A stretch of DNA of 64,000 nt, from the NCBI RefSeq assembly GCF_016811105.1, contig NZ_JAFBGM010000001.1:2050126-2114125 (forward strand), read 5' to 3'. Source of the stretch: Aurantibacter crassamenti (GTDB lineage: Bacteria; Bacteroidota; Bacteroidia; Flavobacteriales; Flavobacteriaceae). Each line of letters opens with the position of its first letter. Position 1 is the first letter of the stretch. The position numbers were made by a program, and so were the translations under genes. Under the pieces are notes generated by a model that was not told the DNA's origin, did no database searches, and was given only the letters and a program-made list of their open reading frames with translations. This document shows, in pieces, positions 25,677 through 35,196 of the stretch.

Positions 25677-27182
25677 TTATCGCATAACTTTTTTAAGAAC
25701 GCCCAATACTCCCCTAATAAAAGTGGCGCTAGTTAATACTTTTATAATCGGGTTTTGTCGGGTACTCTTTCTTGTAGAAGTACTTCTACGCGTTGTTTTT
25801 GTTTTTTCTTTGGCTGCTGTTTTTTCTGCTATTTCTATTTTTTCATTTAAAATTTCATACGCACTTTCACGGTCAATAACGTCATTATATTTTGATACCA
25901 ATTTTGAATTTTTAATCACTGATCTTAATTCGCTATCAGTTAAAACATCCATACGACTCATTGGTGCTCGTAATAAAGTTGCAGCCAGTGGAGTAGGGCG
26001 ACCCTTTTCATCTAACGCAGAAATTAGCGCCTCACCAATACCTAAAGATGTCAGTACTTCTTTAGTATTATAAAACTCAGATTCAGGATAATTTTCAGCA
26101 GTTAATTTTATTGCTTTTCGATCTCTAGCAGTAAATGCTCGTAATGCATGTTGTACTTTTAAACCTAATTGGGCAAGTACTTCGTTAGGTACATCTGTTG
26201 GATTTTGAGTTACGAAATAAAGTCCGATACCTTTTGAGCGTATAAGTTTTACAATACTTTCAATTTGATCTAAAAGCGCTTTTGAAGCTTCTTTAAATAT
26301 TAAATGAGCTTCATCAATAAAAAGAATTAATTCAGGTTTATCACTATCACCTTGTTCTGGGAAACTAGAATATATCTCTGCCAATAAGCTTAACATAAAA
26401 GTAGAGAAGAGCTTTGGCCGGTCTTGTATATCAGTAAGTCGCAAAATATTGATATACCCTCTACCATTTTCGTCAATTCGAGTTAAATCATCAACTTCAA
26501 ATGATTTTTCACCGAAAAACATTTCAGCACCTTGTTGTTCAAGTTCAATTATTTTTCTTAAAATGGTGCCGGTTGAAGCGGTTGAAATTCTACCATAATC
26601 TTTAGTGAATTCTGCTTTGCCAGCGCCAGTTGCATATTGCAAAACCTTCTTGAAATCTTTTAAATCAAGAAGTGGTAATTTATTATCATCACAGTATTTA
26701 AAAACAACAGCCACAATACCTTCTTGCGTTTCCGTAAGGTCTAAAATTCGCGATAATAGAGTAGGTCCGAATTCAGAAACCGTAGCACGTAGTTTTACAC
26801 CATCTTGCTCAGAAAGCGATAATATTTCAATAGGAAAATTTTTTGCTTCAAAAGGTAAGCCAATTTGCTCATGACGTTCGTCAATCTTAGCATGCCCCGG
26901 ACTCGGTTGAGCAAGGCCACTAAGGTCACCTTTAAGGTCCATTAATAAAACAGGTATTCCTTTTTCAGAAAGATTCTCAGCTAAGACTTGTAGGGTTTTG
27001 GTTTTACCCGTACCAGTAGCACCAGCAATTAATCCATGACGATTTAAGGTCTTTAACGGAATTTTGACAAAAGCCTTATTTACAGCTGCTCCGTCTAACA
27101 TTGCTGCACCCATTGTAATAAAGTCACCTTTGGTGGTGTATCCTTTTTCAATGTGGGCAAAGAAATCTTCCTTGGTACTCAT
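25677..27182 (-). CDS. HerA-like ATPase (DUF853 / HerA-helicase C-terminal family)
   Basis: A 501-residue P-loop ATPase of the HerA/FtsK superfamily. Walker A is GATGTGKT at residues 54-61, Walker B is LILFIDEAH with Asp290-Glu291, and a sensor-like YFVTQNPTDVP follows. The C-terminus has a Lys/Arg/Thr-rich linker (TTRRSTSTRKSTRQN) and a short basic end. Family members are predicted DNA-translocating ATPases; the bacterial role is poorly known. No NurA partner gene is next to it; the neighbour is a lipoprotein of unknown function. Confidence 0.88.
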   Translation of the reverse strand: MSTKEDFFAHIEKGYTTKGDFITMGAAMLDGAAVNKAFVKIPLKTLNRHGLIAGATGTGKTKTLQVLAENLSEKGIPVLLMDLKGDLSGLAQPSPGHAKIDERHEQIGLPFEAKNFPIEILSLSEQDGVKLRATVSEFGPTLLSRILDLTETQEGIVAVVFKYCDDNKLPLLDLKDFKKVLQYATGAGKAEFTKDYGRISTASTGTILRKIIELEQQGAEMFFGEKSFEVDDLTRIDENGRGYINILRLTDIQDRPKLFSTFMLSLLAEIYSSFPEQGDSDKPELILFIDEAHLIFKEASKALLDQIESIVKLIRSKGIGLYFVTQNPTDVPNEVLAQLGLKVQHALRAFTARDRKAIKLTAENYPESEFYNTKEVLTSLGIGEALISALDEKGRPTPLAATLLRAPMSRMDVLTDSELRSVIKNSKLVSKYNDVIDRESAYEILNEKIEIAEKTAAKEKTKTTRRSTSTRKSTRQNPIIKVLTSATFIRGVLGVLKKVMR

Positions 27183-27316
27183 TTGTATATTTTTGATAAA
27201 AATAGGGCATTTTTAATATAACAAGAAACCTAGACTCATATTAAGCTGAGACAGAATTTATCAGAATTACCTTCAATGGTTAAATGATAAATAAAGTTTA
27301 ATGGTTGAAACAACAC

Positions 27317-29440
27317 TTATTTTTCAATAACTATTCCGTCATATTGATTAAGTTCTTTTACTGAAAAGCTTAAATACCCATCTGTATAATCATATGATAT
27401 CGGTTTTTCACTAGCCATTGAAAATATTCTAGTGGGCTTAAAATCACACTTTAACTTAAAATCAATATTAGATACCGGCAGAGGTTCAAAATACGTATTG
27501 CCACTATAGCCAGTTATATTTACAAGATGAAGTAGCATGCCATCGGCAACTTTTTTGTTTCTATTTTCTGGCGTATTCAATATGTATTGCTGCAAAATTG
27601 TCTCTACACGAGGATGCGCATTTGTTTCTAAAAGATTTGAAACATTAGGGTGTAAGTAGTCAATTATATCTAATAGAATGTTTTTATGTTGTTCGTACCC
27701 ATGTAGATAATAGATTTTTCCGAGATTTATTGGGAGTATCGCAGTTTTACTATTCGGATGATTTTTTACCGCCATAGCATTATTGCCAGTAAAGTCATGA
27801 CCTCCTATTTTTTCAGGTGGCCCGGGCCTTCCTTTTGAGAGAATAGATAAATAGGTTTTATCCGCGGCAGAAAAATCATATAATCCGAGATTAAATTTCC
27901 AGAAAAGCATAGACTGTTTGGTAAAGCTTTTAAAGAGCGATTTATCGGCGGGTGTTAAATAGTTTCCGCTGCCATCATTGTTACTATTTAATGCTTTAGC
28001 ACCAAACAGATTTAGCAACGCGTCTTCATTTTGAGTAAGACTTTTGTTCGTGGCGATTAAGTTGGTGCCTTGGGCTACTGCTTCCGTAATTACTTTAAGT
28101 GCTTCATTTGATAATTTGGTTATTTCCGGTAGAATTATGACTTTGTAATTCTTAATCTTTTCCTTGAGATGTTCAATTTGCGTGTCTTCAATAATATCAT
28201 ATGAAATATGAGCTTCATTCAACATTAATTGAATTCCACGGTATTCTTGCATGGGTTCTCCGCCCGGCCAATACCCTGGGGAAATAACAGCTATTTCAGA
28301 TACTGAAAGATAGTTTCCATAATAAGGTTCATATTTTTTATGATGTGCATAGACCTCACGAATAATCTCATAGTTTCGTTCATCTTCATAATCTCTAAAA
28401 TCGCCCATCGTACTAATATCCAAACCGGAGCCATTTGCAATATTCTCATATAATCTTATGGCAACTTCTTCAGGTTCTACGGCATTATAGCGAGATTGAA
28501 ATGAAATCTGCTGAATACTAGCGTTACTAGTTATATGATTAGGGTACGAATTCACAACATTGTTAACATTGTCACTTGCGCTGTATGGCCAATATGGCAG
28601 TCCTTCCGGATGTGATTCGTGCCTAATAATATCTACATATTTATCTCTATAGGTACAAATTGCAATCTGGTCACTTTTAGATTTAACCATTGCATGCATT
28701 CTTTTGCGCCAATCTATACCAGTGAAATCTTTGAATTCGAGATATTTTTGAAAAACAGAATCATCAGTATTTTCTTCAGTTGGTAATGTTAATCCGCCAC
28801 TATAATCTGAAAACCGTTTTTTATCATATTCATTTTGATCAATTCCATGGTAAGTGCCTTCGTAATTATTTTTAGTCGCATAGCCTGGCATATTAATAAA
28901 CAGACCATCAATAGGGTAGGTGTCAATGACTTCTTCAACAATTTTTATTGATTTTTCTTGAAGATACGGGGCGTTAATAGAAATAACGTACATATCATCA
29001 TTAATGATTCGCTCACCTTTGGGTGATATATAGAACCAGTCTGGGTGTTCTTTGAAAATACTTTCGTGAGCTCTACTAAAATCAAAACGCACAATAACTT
29101 TAATATCGATTGCATGACATTTTGTAATCACATCTTGCAACATATTTTTTTGCATGTACGGGTTGGTATACTGAAAGTCTAACTTAGTGGGGTAAAACGC
29201 CATGATGCCTCCAGCGTTTATTAAAAGCACATTAGCTGAAAAACTTTGCAAATCAGTTATAAGTGAATCCACATTTAATTCGGCCTCATAAGCAGGTAAA
29301 TTGGTTTGTATGAGTCTTAAGTTATTTGCTTTCCACCATGGCATATCCTTAGGCCATTCTGTGTTTTTTTGAGATTGTATTGCTGAGGTGAAAAAGCATA
29401 ATAGAATGAGTAAAAGAGGTATTGCGGATATTTTTTTCAT
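27317..29440 (-). CDS. Secreted GHL6-type glycoside hydrolase with GATase-like domain
   Basis: A 707-residue protein with a Sec signal peptide (about 1-23). Residues ~30-370 form a TIM-barrel-like domain of the hypothetical glycosyl hydrolase (GHL6-like) type: AYEAELNVDSLITDLQ, NVLLINAGGIMAFYPTKLD and DGLFINMPGY. Residues ~380-500 resemble the beta-galactosidase trimerisation (GATase-like) domain, with LSVSEIAVISPGYWPGGEP and YKVIILPEITKLS. Similarity to GH29 or GH42-type enzymes is general and the substrate cannot be named. It is separate from the polysaccharide locus at 45-61 kb and appears monocistronic. Confidence 0.7.
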   Translation of the reverse strand: MKKISAIPLLLILLCFFTSAIQSQKNTEWPKDMPWWKANNLRLIQTNLPAYEAELNVDSLITDLQSFSANVLLINAGGIMAFYPTKLDFQYTNPYMQKNMLQDVITKCHAIDIKVIVRFDFSRAHESIFKEHPDWFYISPKGERIINDDMYVISINAPYLQEKSIKIVEEVIDTYPIDGLFINMPGYATKNNYEGTYHGIDQNEYDKKRFSDYSGGLTLPTEENTDDSVFQKYLEFKDFTGIDWRKRMHAMVKSKSDQIAICTYRDKYVDIIRHESHPEGLPYWPYSASDNVNNVVNSYPNHITSNASIQQISFQSRYNAVEPEEVAIRLYENIANGSGLDISTMGDFRDYEDERNYEIIREVYAHHKKYEPYYGNYLSVSEIAVISPGYWPGGEPMQEYRGIQLMLNEAHISYDIIEDTQIEHLKEKIKNYKVIILPEITKLSNEALKVITEAVAQGTNLIATNKSLTQNEDALLNLFGAKALNSNNDGSGNYLTPADKSLFKSFTKQSMLFWKFNLGLYDFSAADKTYLSILSKGRPGPPEKIGGHDFTGNNAMAVKNHPNSKTAILPINLGKIYYLHGYEQHKNILLDIIDYLHPNVSNLLETNAHPRVETILQQYILNTPENRNKKVADGMLLHLVNITGYSGNTYFEPLPVSNIDFKLKCDFKPTRIFSMASEKPISYDYTDGYLSFSVKELNQYDGIVIEK

Positions 29441-29630
29441 CGGTTTAGAAATACTTATGATGTATAATTTTGAGGTTAATCGATTGTAAGTTTGTTATTT
29501 ACGACATGGAATATACTAAAATTGTACAGTATCTATTATAAAATTAGAGACCTACATTTTTGAATTAGATTTAAATATACGCTTCTTATCTTTTCAATTA
29601 CAACCAAACTATTTCTGTAAATGAATGCAT

Positions 29631-29638
29631 TATCTTTG
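29631..29638 (+). promoter_or_regulatory. Predicted -7 element for queE
   Basis: TATCTTTG followed by CA is an exact match to the TAnnTTTG consensus. It ends 4 bases before the ATG at 29643, so a transcript from it would start at about that ATG; translation would then begin at a later codon such as 29661. Confidence 0.5.
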
Positions 29639-29642
29639 CACG

Positions 29643-30275
29643 ATGGTAAAAGAAGAGGCAATGGTATTGGTGAATGAGGGTAGAATGCTTCCGCTAATGG
29701 AAGAATTCTATACCATTCAGGGTGAGGGCTTTCATAAAGGTACAGCGGCATATTTTATTCGTATTGGTGGTTGTGACGTTGGATGTCATTGGTGTGATGT
29801 AAAAGAAAGCTGGAATGCTGATTTGCACCCGCCAACAGCGATCAATAGTATTGTTGAAAATGCTTCAAACTATTCTGATACCATTGTGGTAACAGGGGGA
29901 GAACCTTTAATGTGGAATATGCTTCCGTTAACTCAAGCACTTAAAGAAAAAGGCTTACAAACGCATATAGAGACTTCAGGTGCCTATGAATTGACTGGTA
30001 TTTGGGATTGGATTTGTCTATCTCCAAAGAAAAATAAATTACCAACACTTGCCGTACATGCAGCAGCACATGAGCTAAAAGCCATAGTTTACAATAAACA
30101 TGATTTAATTTTTGCTGAAGAGCAAGCTGCTTTAGTGAACGAAGATTGTATATTATATCTACAACCCGAATGGAGTGTGCGTGATAAAGTTGTTCCTTTA
30201 ATTGTTGATTATGTAATGAAGAATCCGAAATGGAAAGTATCATTACAAACGCATAAGTACTTGAATATCCCTTAA
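29643..30275 (+). CDS. queE: 7-carboxy-7-deazaguanine synthase (radical SAM)
   Basis: Converts 6-carboxytetrahydropterin to 7-carboxy-7-deazaguanine in queuosine/deazapurine biosynthesis. The N-terminus has the QueE signature MEEFYTIQGEGFHKG and the radical SAM cluster motif of this family, C-x3-C-x2-C, in GGCDVGCHWCDV. VTGGEPLMWN and a C-terminal QTHKYLNIP follow. From 29643 it has 210 residues, as expected. The ATG at 29661, or the Met in GRMLPLMEEF, could be the true start because the predicted promoter nearly touches 29643. No other queuosine genes are adjacent. Confidence 0.94.
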   Translation: MVKEEAMVLVNEGRMLPLMEEFYTIQGEGFHKGTAAYFIRIGGCDVGCHWCDVKESWNADLHPPTAINSIVENASNYSDTIVVTGGEPLMWNMLPLTQALKEKGLQTHIETSGAYELTGIWDWICLSPKKNKLPTLAVHAAAHELKAIVYNKHDLIFAEEQAALVNEDCILYLQPEWSVRDKVVPLIVDYVMKNPKWKVSLQTHKYLNIP

Positions 30276-30344
30276 ATAATTGCTTGTTTAAACCTACTTT
30301 GATGTAATTGTCAAAGTGATAAACACGGAACTTGTTAATTTAAA

Positions 30345-31220
30345 TTAACGACCACCATTTGCTTGTAGGTCAAGCATACATTCTGTATCAAGGGGCACGG
30401 TAGCCGAACCTTTCGCTGATTTATTTGATAAGAGCTGTAGCACCGAATTACCACTTAAAGAGCACCCAGATTTTAGTCCACTTAAATTTGAGGCTTTAGA
30501 AGCGGCCAATTGGCCTTTCTTTGAAGATCTGCCAAATTGTAATTCAGCACGCATTAAACATCCTTCTACAATACAATGGTTTTCAGATTCAGGATCGTTA
30601 TGGTCATTTACTTGAGGAGTTCCCAGGTCTACTAATCCGAATAAATGCCCAAATTCATGATTCATTGTAGCAGATTCAATGTCAGCCGTAGTTATAGAGA
30701 AACTACGTGCAGACAATCTTCTCACCGTAGCTTCATGAATTATCATAGAAGTATTTCTATAAACCGCACCAAGTGTAACTAAATCTTCGTCTTCATTATC
30801 TTCAGCAGATGGTGCGTCACTAAAATAAATGTAGATAGCCAAAGTTTCACCACTAGTATATGCTGTTCTATTCTCCATTTCAAGCTCCGATATTTCTTCT
30901 AAAGACAAAGAATCTTTCTCGGGTGAAGGCAATTCTTTATATTTAACTTCAATATTTTCTTTAAAGGTGTATTCTTTTAAAAATTCAGTAAAGTTTGATA
31001 TTGATTCTGTAGTTGGCTTAAAGTCAGTGACATATCCAATTTCTATAAGAAGTTTTGTATAAGTGTCATTCGAAAGAATGTCATTTGCAGAGTCGCCTGT
31101 GGTCTTTAGATTTAATGATTTATCTACTTTTTGAGATTCAGAGTCATTGTCAGAATTCTTAGAACAGTTGGTAAGTATAAGTAAACCAAGAGTTAGCAAG
31201 TAAAAACCAATTTTTCGCAT
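30345..31220 (-). CDS. Zinc metalloprotease lipoprotein (metzincin-like)
   Basis: A 291-residue lipoprotein from the ATG at 31220 (lipobox LILTNCSKN). The zinc site is HEFGHLFGLVD in MNHEFGHLFGLVD, an HExxHxxGxxD pattern close to the extended metzincin motif. The C-terminal region has paired Cys residues (ENHCIVEGCLM, and others) that may form disulfides. It is predicted to be surface or periplasmic and to cleave proteins, or to be a self-standing membrane metalloprotease as annotated in relatives. It faces queE across a 69-base convergent gap. Confidence 0.8.
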   Translation of the reverse strand: MRKIGFYLLTLGLLILTNCSKNSDNDSESQKVDKSLNLKTTGDSANDILSNDTYTKLLIEIGYVTDFKPTTESISNFTEFLKEYTFKENIEVKYKELPSPEKDSLSLEEISELEMENRTAYTSGETLAIYIYFSDAPSAEDNEDEDLVTLGAVYRNTSMIIHEATVRRLSARSFSITTADIESATMNHEFGHLFGLVDLGTPQVNDHNDPESENHCIVEGCLMRAELQFGRSSKKGQLAASKASNLSGLKSGCSLSGNSVLQLLSNKSAKGSATVPLDTECMLDLQANGGR

Positions 31221-31266
31221 ATCAATCATTTGCTTTTAATTAAGAACGCAATTTTCATGCCCACTA

Positions 31267-31977
31267 TTATGTGGTGGGGTATAACTTAGCCAAATAGTCG
31301 AAATGTTCGCCTTCAAATAACAGTTCACAATGAAAACCATTACGCTCTGCTGATGCATTTAAAGTGTCAAAATCTACATATAACCATTTGAAGGGTTTAC
31401 TTTTTTCTCCATGATATGACATTGTAAACTCTACTTCTCCATAATAATTTTCTACATCTGAGATATCATAATCACCATTTTCGGTTTCGTACATGAATAT
31501 AATATCGCTAGAATCTAGTAAAATATACCCATCTTTAGTCAATAATTGTCTTGCATGGTTCAAAAAGGCATCCAATTTTGGTAATTCACCAACAATGCCA
31601 ATACCATTCATTAAAAGCAAAAGCGTATCGAATTTATCAGATGAATAATTCATTACGTTAGATAAAATAGTATTCGTTACACCACGGGCTTTGCTAACTT
31701 CAATGGCACCTTCGCTAATATCTAAAGCTGTTACAGATATACCGTTTTTCTGTAAATATAGACTGTGACTGCCTGATCCGCAGCCAATATCTAGCACTTT
31801 ACCCCTACAATTTTCAAGTGCTAATTGTTCTATTTTGGGCATGTTTTTAAAATCTCTAAAGAGATAAGGTAGCGGTATTACATCTTCTTCATCTAATGAA
31901 GAATGTGTGGTAATATCTTCAGGATAATTACTTGAATGATAATCAAGCAAGGCTTTGCCAAAAACATCGGTAGTCAT
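31267..31977 (-). CDS. Class I SAM-dependent methyltransferase
   Basis: A 236-residue cytoplasmic protein from the ATG at 31977; the frame is open upstream but that part overlaps the promoter region. Motif I is GKVLDIGCGSGSHSLYL, followed by an acidic residue at the end of strand 2 (VTALDISEGAIEV), and a motif II/III region DTLLLLMNGIGIVG. The substrate is unknown. It is divergent from the DUF2059 gene, with 51 bases between start codons and a palindrome in the middle. Confidence 0.85.
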   Translation of the reverse strand: MTTDVFGKALLDYHSSNYPEDITTHSSLDEEDVIPLPYLFRDFKNMPKIEQLALENCRGKVLDIGCGSGSHSLYLQKNGISVTALDISEGAIEVSKARGVTNTILSNVMNYSSDKFDTLLLLMNGIGIVGELPKLDAFLNHARQLLTKDGYILLDSSDIIFMYETENGDYDISDVENYYGEVEFTMSYHGEKSKPFKWLYVDFDTLNASAERNGFHCELLFEGEHFDYLAKLYPTT

Positions 31978-31989
31978 AATTATTTGTAC

Positions 31990-32001
31990 TTTGCATGCAA
32001 A
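31990..32001. promoter_or_regulatory. 12-bp palindrome in a divergent promoter region
   Basis: TTTGCATGCAAA is a perfect palindrome between the methyltransferase (minus, start 31977) and DUF2059 (plus, start 32029) genes. On the plus strand it is preceded by TAC, giving TACTTTG, close to the -7 consensus. It may be a back-to-back promoter or an operator for both genes. Confidence 0.4.
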
Positions 32002-32028
32002 TGTGGCATTTTTAAACCACATCTCATT

Positions 32029-32553
32029 ATGAAAAAGGTAAAGCGCTTATTTTTAGGACTTTTTATGCTTGTAGGTTTAATGGTATCTTCTCAAGATAGT
32101 TTAGATAAATCTTTGGCGGCAACATATTTGAAGGCAAATGGTAGTCTAAATCAATATGACTATGCCTATGATCAATTGTTGTTAATGTTAGGTAAACAGT
32201 ATCCTGAGACAGAAAAAAATGCTGAAGGTTGGCGGTATTTAAAGGAGAATAAAGCCGAAGCAATAGCTGATATGAAATCGTTTTTAGTGCCAATATATAA
32301 ATCGAATTTTACAGATGAAGATTTTGCGCAAATGATTAATTTTTATGAAACGGATACGGGTAAACAGTTAATGCAAGATCGAACGAAAATGAGTGATTCT
32401 CAGAAAAAAGAGTTGAATTCATACTACAATACGGCGGTTGGACAAAAAATTATTGAAAAGCAACAATCATTATCTGCAGAGATTGCAACCGCCTCTGAAA
32501 ACTGGAGCCGTGATTTATATGAAACCGCAGTAAGTCTATTGAAGAGTGAATAA
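32029..32553 (+). CDS. DUF2059 domain exported protein
   Basis: A 174-residue protein from the ATG at 32029, which begins a Sec signal peptide ending near VSSQ. The DUF2059 helical signature is visible in IYKSNFTDEDFAQMINFYETDTGKQL and the final helices. Some members of the family are periplasmic proteins; the molecular role is not established. Its stop overlaps the GTG start of the YkgJ gene, so the two are translationally coupled. Confidence 0.85.
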   Translation: MKKVKRLFLGLFMLVGLMVSSQDSLDKSLAATYLKANGSLNQYDYAYDQLLLMLGKQYPETEKNAEGWRYLKENKAEAIADMKSFLVPIYKSNFTDEDFAQMINFYETDTGKQLMQDRTKMSDSQKKELNSYYNTAVGQKIIEKQQSLSAEIATASENWSRDLYETAVSLLKSE

Positions 32554-33040
32554 GCAACTAAAAGATCTTGCAAAAAAGGCAAAAGAAAAACATACTGAGA
32601 ATAAAAAGTTCTTCTCTAAATTAAAGAAGAAGCCGCCTAAAAATTTAGATTATGTAATGCAAGATTTGCATGAATCTGAATTTCAACGAACTGATTGTCT
32701 TGATTGTGCAAACTGTTGTAAAACTACCGGGCCACTTTTTACCAATGCTGATATTGAGCGAATTGCCAAATACTTACGTTTGAAACCACAGCGGTTTATT
32801 GAGACCTATTTGCGCGTAGATGAAGAGAACGATTATGTGCTGCAGAGCGTGCCCTGTAGTTTTTTAGATGCGCAGAATTATTGTAGTATTTACGATGTTC
32901 GGCCAAAAGCATGTAGAGAGTTTCCGCATACGGATCGAAAAAAATTTCAGCAAATAAGTAATCTTACCCTAAAGAATGTGGCAATTTGTCCCGCTGCATA
33001 TAATATTGTTGAGGCTATGAAAAAAGCCATAAAACCATAA
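32546..33040 (+). CDS. YkgJ-family Cys-cluster protein
   Basis: A 164-residue cytoplasmic protein with the CxxCxxCC cluster DCLDCANCCKTTGP and further cysteines (SVPCSFLD, YCSIYDVRPKACREFP, AICPAAY), the pattern of YkgJ/UPF0153 proteins thought to bind zinc or an Fe-S cluster. The start is a GTG at 32546 that overlaps the DUF2059 stop by 8 bases. Its N-terminus is lysine-rich. Function unknown. Confidence 0.88.
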   Translation: MNKQLKDLAKKAKEKHTENKKFFSKLKKKPPKNLDYVMQDLHESEFQRTDCLDCANCCKTTGPLFTNADIERIAKYLRLKPQRFIETYLRVDEENDYVLQSVPCSFLDAQNYCSIYDVRPKACREFPHTDRKKFQQISNLTLKNVAICPAAYNIVEAMKKAIKP

Positions 33041-33097
33041 TCTTGGATGTAAAATAGTTGGGGTACATCTAATTGCGAAGTTGATTATATTTGAAAT

Positions 33098-33934
33098 ATG
33101 GAAGTTCTTTTAAATTACTTTGAAAATATTCCGTCAGCGCACAGAAGTTTAATTTTAGTGGGTGGACTCACTTTTTTTTGGATTCTGGAAGGCTTAGTGC
33201 CACTCTATAAATTCAACTATAAAAAATGGAAACATGCTTGGCCTAATTTGTTTTTCACCTTTACCACAGTTCTAATTAATTTCTTACTGGCATTTTTGTT
33301 GTTGAAAACAAGTGACTGGGCAATTGCTAATGATTTCGGAATAATTAATTGGCTACCAGAAATGTCAATTTGGATGTATGCAATTCTTGGCGTTATGTTG
33401 CTTGATTTTATTGGAGCATATTTAGCGCATTTTGTAGAGCATAATGTCAAACCTTTGTGGATGGTGCATTTAGTGCATCATACAGATCATAAGGTAGATA
33501 CAACCACAGCTAATAGGCATCATCCTCTAGAAAGTTTAATTCGCTACGCTTTCACGCTTTTTGGTGTGTTTTTAGTAGGTGCGCCTATGGGGGTAATTAT
33601 GCTATATCAATCCTTATCACTAGTAGCAACGCAGTTTGGTCATGCAAATATTAGTCTGCCTAAAAAAGTTGATGAAATTTTAAGTTGGGTGATTGTATCA
33701 CCAGATATGCACAAGGTGCATCATCATAATATGTTGCCCTATACCGATTCAAATTACGGTAACATTTTTTCAATCTGGGATCGATTGTTAGGTACATTTA
33801 TGAAATTAGATACGAAAGACATTGTCTATGGGGTAGATACTTTTCCTAATGAAGATGAGAACAGTAAGCTTACCGTGTTATTAAAGCAGCCCTTTCATAA
33901 ATACAGAAAGCCGACTACTAGTGTAGAAAAATAG
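33098..33934 (+). CDS. Sterol desaturase / fatty acid hydroxylase superfamily
   Basis: A 278-residue integral membrane protein with about four hydrophobic segments and the His-cluster of the superfamily: HFVEH, HLVHHTDH, RHHPLE and HKVHHH around a di-iron centre. Members hydroxylate or desaturate lipids, using O2. Substrates could be fatty acids, carotenoids or hopanoids; the sequence does not tell. It is not clearly in an operon: a TonB-like or electron-donor gene is not adjacent, and the NamZ gene converges on it 8 bases away. Confidence 0.9.
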   Translation: MEVLLNYFENIPSAHRSLILVGGLTFFWILEGLVPLYKFNYKKWKHAWPNLFFTFTTVLINFLLAFLLLKTSDWAIANDFGIINWLPEMSIWMYAILGVMLLDFIGAYLAHFVEHNVKPLWMVHLVHHTDHKVDTTTANRHHPLESLIRYAFTLFGVFLVGAPMGVIMLYQSLSLVATQFGHANISLPKKVDEILSWVIVSPDMHKVHHHNMLPYTDSNYGNIFSIWDRLLGTFMKLDTKDIVYGVDTFPNEDENSKLTVLLKQPFHKYRKPTTSVEK

Positions 33935-33942
33935 TATTTGTT

Positions 33943-35193
33943 TTAATCGTATAGTAAATACTTTTCTCGAATCAATTTAAAAGCTTCCAAATCTTCTTGC
34001 CATGTTGCTTTTATTTCATCTTCAGAAAGTCCATCTTCTATTTGCTTTTGAAGTAATTCTGTGCCGGCATGTTTTGTGAAACCAGAAGTATTAAAAAATA
34101 AAGATTTATCAGTGCAATTCGCATAAGCATCAATTATCCATTTTAAAGATACTTCAGAAATTCTTGGTGTTTTAGATAAATCTTTTCCATAGCATTTTTT
34201 ACCATTTTCTTTTGGGGTTTTAGATCCGAAATTTGGCTTTGGAAAATAGACAAAACTGTATTGTGATTTATCAAGAAATGAGGCGCCATAACGCTGAAAT
34301 TGAAATTCGGTGCCACGGCCGGCATTTATATTGGTTCCTTCAAATAAACCTAAGCTGGGGTAGAGGTTAATAGCTGTAGCATTTGGTAAATTCGGTGAAG
34401 GTCTAATAGGTGCTTCGTATTCAGACAAATGGTTGTATTTGTCTAAAGGAACAATTGTCAGGTTAACATGTTTTGATCCAGAAAGCCAACCTTCGCCATT
34501 GAGCATATTGGCATATTCACCAATTGTCATTCCATAAACCAACGGAATGTTAGTCATACCTAAAAACCCTTGATTTTCGGTTTCCATAGAAGGGCCATCA
34601 ATATAATGACCATTAGGGTTAGGTCTGTCAAGAACAATGATTTTTCTTTTACTTTCTGCACAGGCTTCCATTACCAATTGTAATGTAGCAATGTAAGTGT
34701 AGAAGCGTACCCCTACATCTTGAATATCAAAAATAACGACATCAACATTTGCTAATTGTGATGGAGTTGGTTTTCTGTTTTTTCCGTAAAGTGATATAAT
34801 AGGCAGGCCAGTTTTTGCATCAATTCCATCTTTTACGTGCTCACCAGCATCCGCAGCGCCTCTAAAACCATGCTCTGGTGCAAAAACCTTTTTTATATTT
34901 ACATGATGTGCTAGTAACGAATCAACTAAATGTGTGTATTGGCTGTTTTTATTAAAAATAACACTAGTCTGGTTGGCTACAATTGCCACACGCTGACCTT
35001 TCAATTGCGGCAAGTATGCATTTAAATTATTAGCCCCAACAATTATGCGCGATTGCGTTAACTCACTTTTTACTTTTACAGAATCAGTTTTGGTGTTTTG
35101 CGTTTTGCTTTGATTACCACATGAACTGACTATGATTATGGGAATCAAAACCCATAATAAAACTGTATTTTTGAAATTGGAAAAAACCGGCAT
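33943..35193 (-). CDS. DUF1343 exo-beta-N-acetylmuramidase (NamZ-like, GH171)
   Basis: A 416-residue lipoprotein (lipobox IIIVSSCGN). The DUF1343/NamZ signatures are all present: VFAPEHGFRGAADAGE, FDIQDVGVRFYTYIATL, LDRPNPNGHYIDGP and NAGRGTEFQFQRYGA. NamZ of Bacillus removes N-acetylmuramic acid from the non-reducing end of cell-wall fragments; the Glu of the PEHG motif is a proposed catalytic residue. Here it would act in the periplasm in murein recycling. Its ATG is only 3 bases from the divergent TTG start of the permease gene, so the promoter of each gene must lie inside the other gene. Confidence 0.88.
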   Translation of the reverse strand: MPVFSNFKNTVLLWVLIPIIIVSSCGNQSKTQNTKTDSVKVKSELTQSRIIVGANNLNAYLPQLKGQRVAIVANQTSVIFNKNSQYTHLVDSLLAHHVNIKKVFAPEHGFRGAADAGEHVKDGIDAKTGLPIISLYGKNRKPTPSQLANVDVVIFDIQDVGVRFYTYIATLQLVMEACAESKRKIIVLDRPNPNGHYIDGPSMETENQGFLGMTNIPLVYGMTIGEYANMLNGEGWLSGSKHVNLTIVPLDKYNHLSEYEAPIRPSPNLPNATAINLYPSLGLFEGTNINAGRGTEFQFQRYGASFLDKSQYSFVYFPKPNFGSKTPKENGKKCYGKDLSKTPRISEVSLKWIIDAYANCTDKSLFFNTSGFTKHAGTELLQKQIEDGLSEDEIKATWQEDLEAFKLIREKYLLYD

Positions 35194-35196
35194 CTT

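Noticed and set aside
26605-26874. Plus-strand frame of 89 codons opposite the HerA-like ATPase
   Set aside because: The minus strand codes for a complete Walker-motif ATPase; the plus frame is a shadow with no start signal.
30296-30317. ACTTTGA/TCAAAGT inverted repeat between queE and the metalloprotease gene
   Set aside because: Seven weak A/T-rich pairs and no T run on either side; not a credible terminator.
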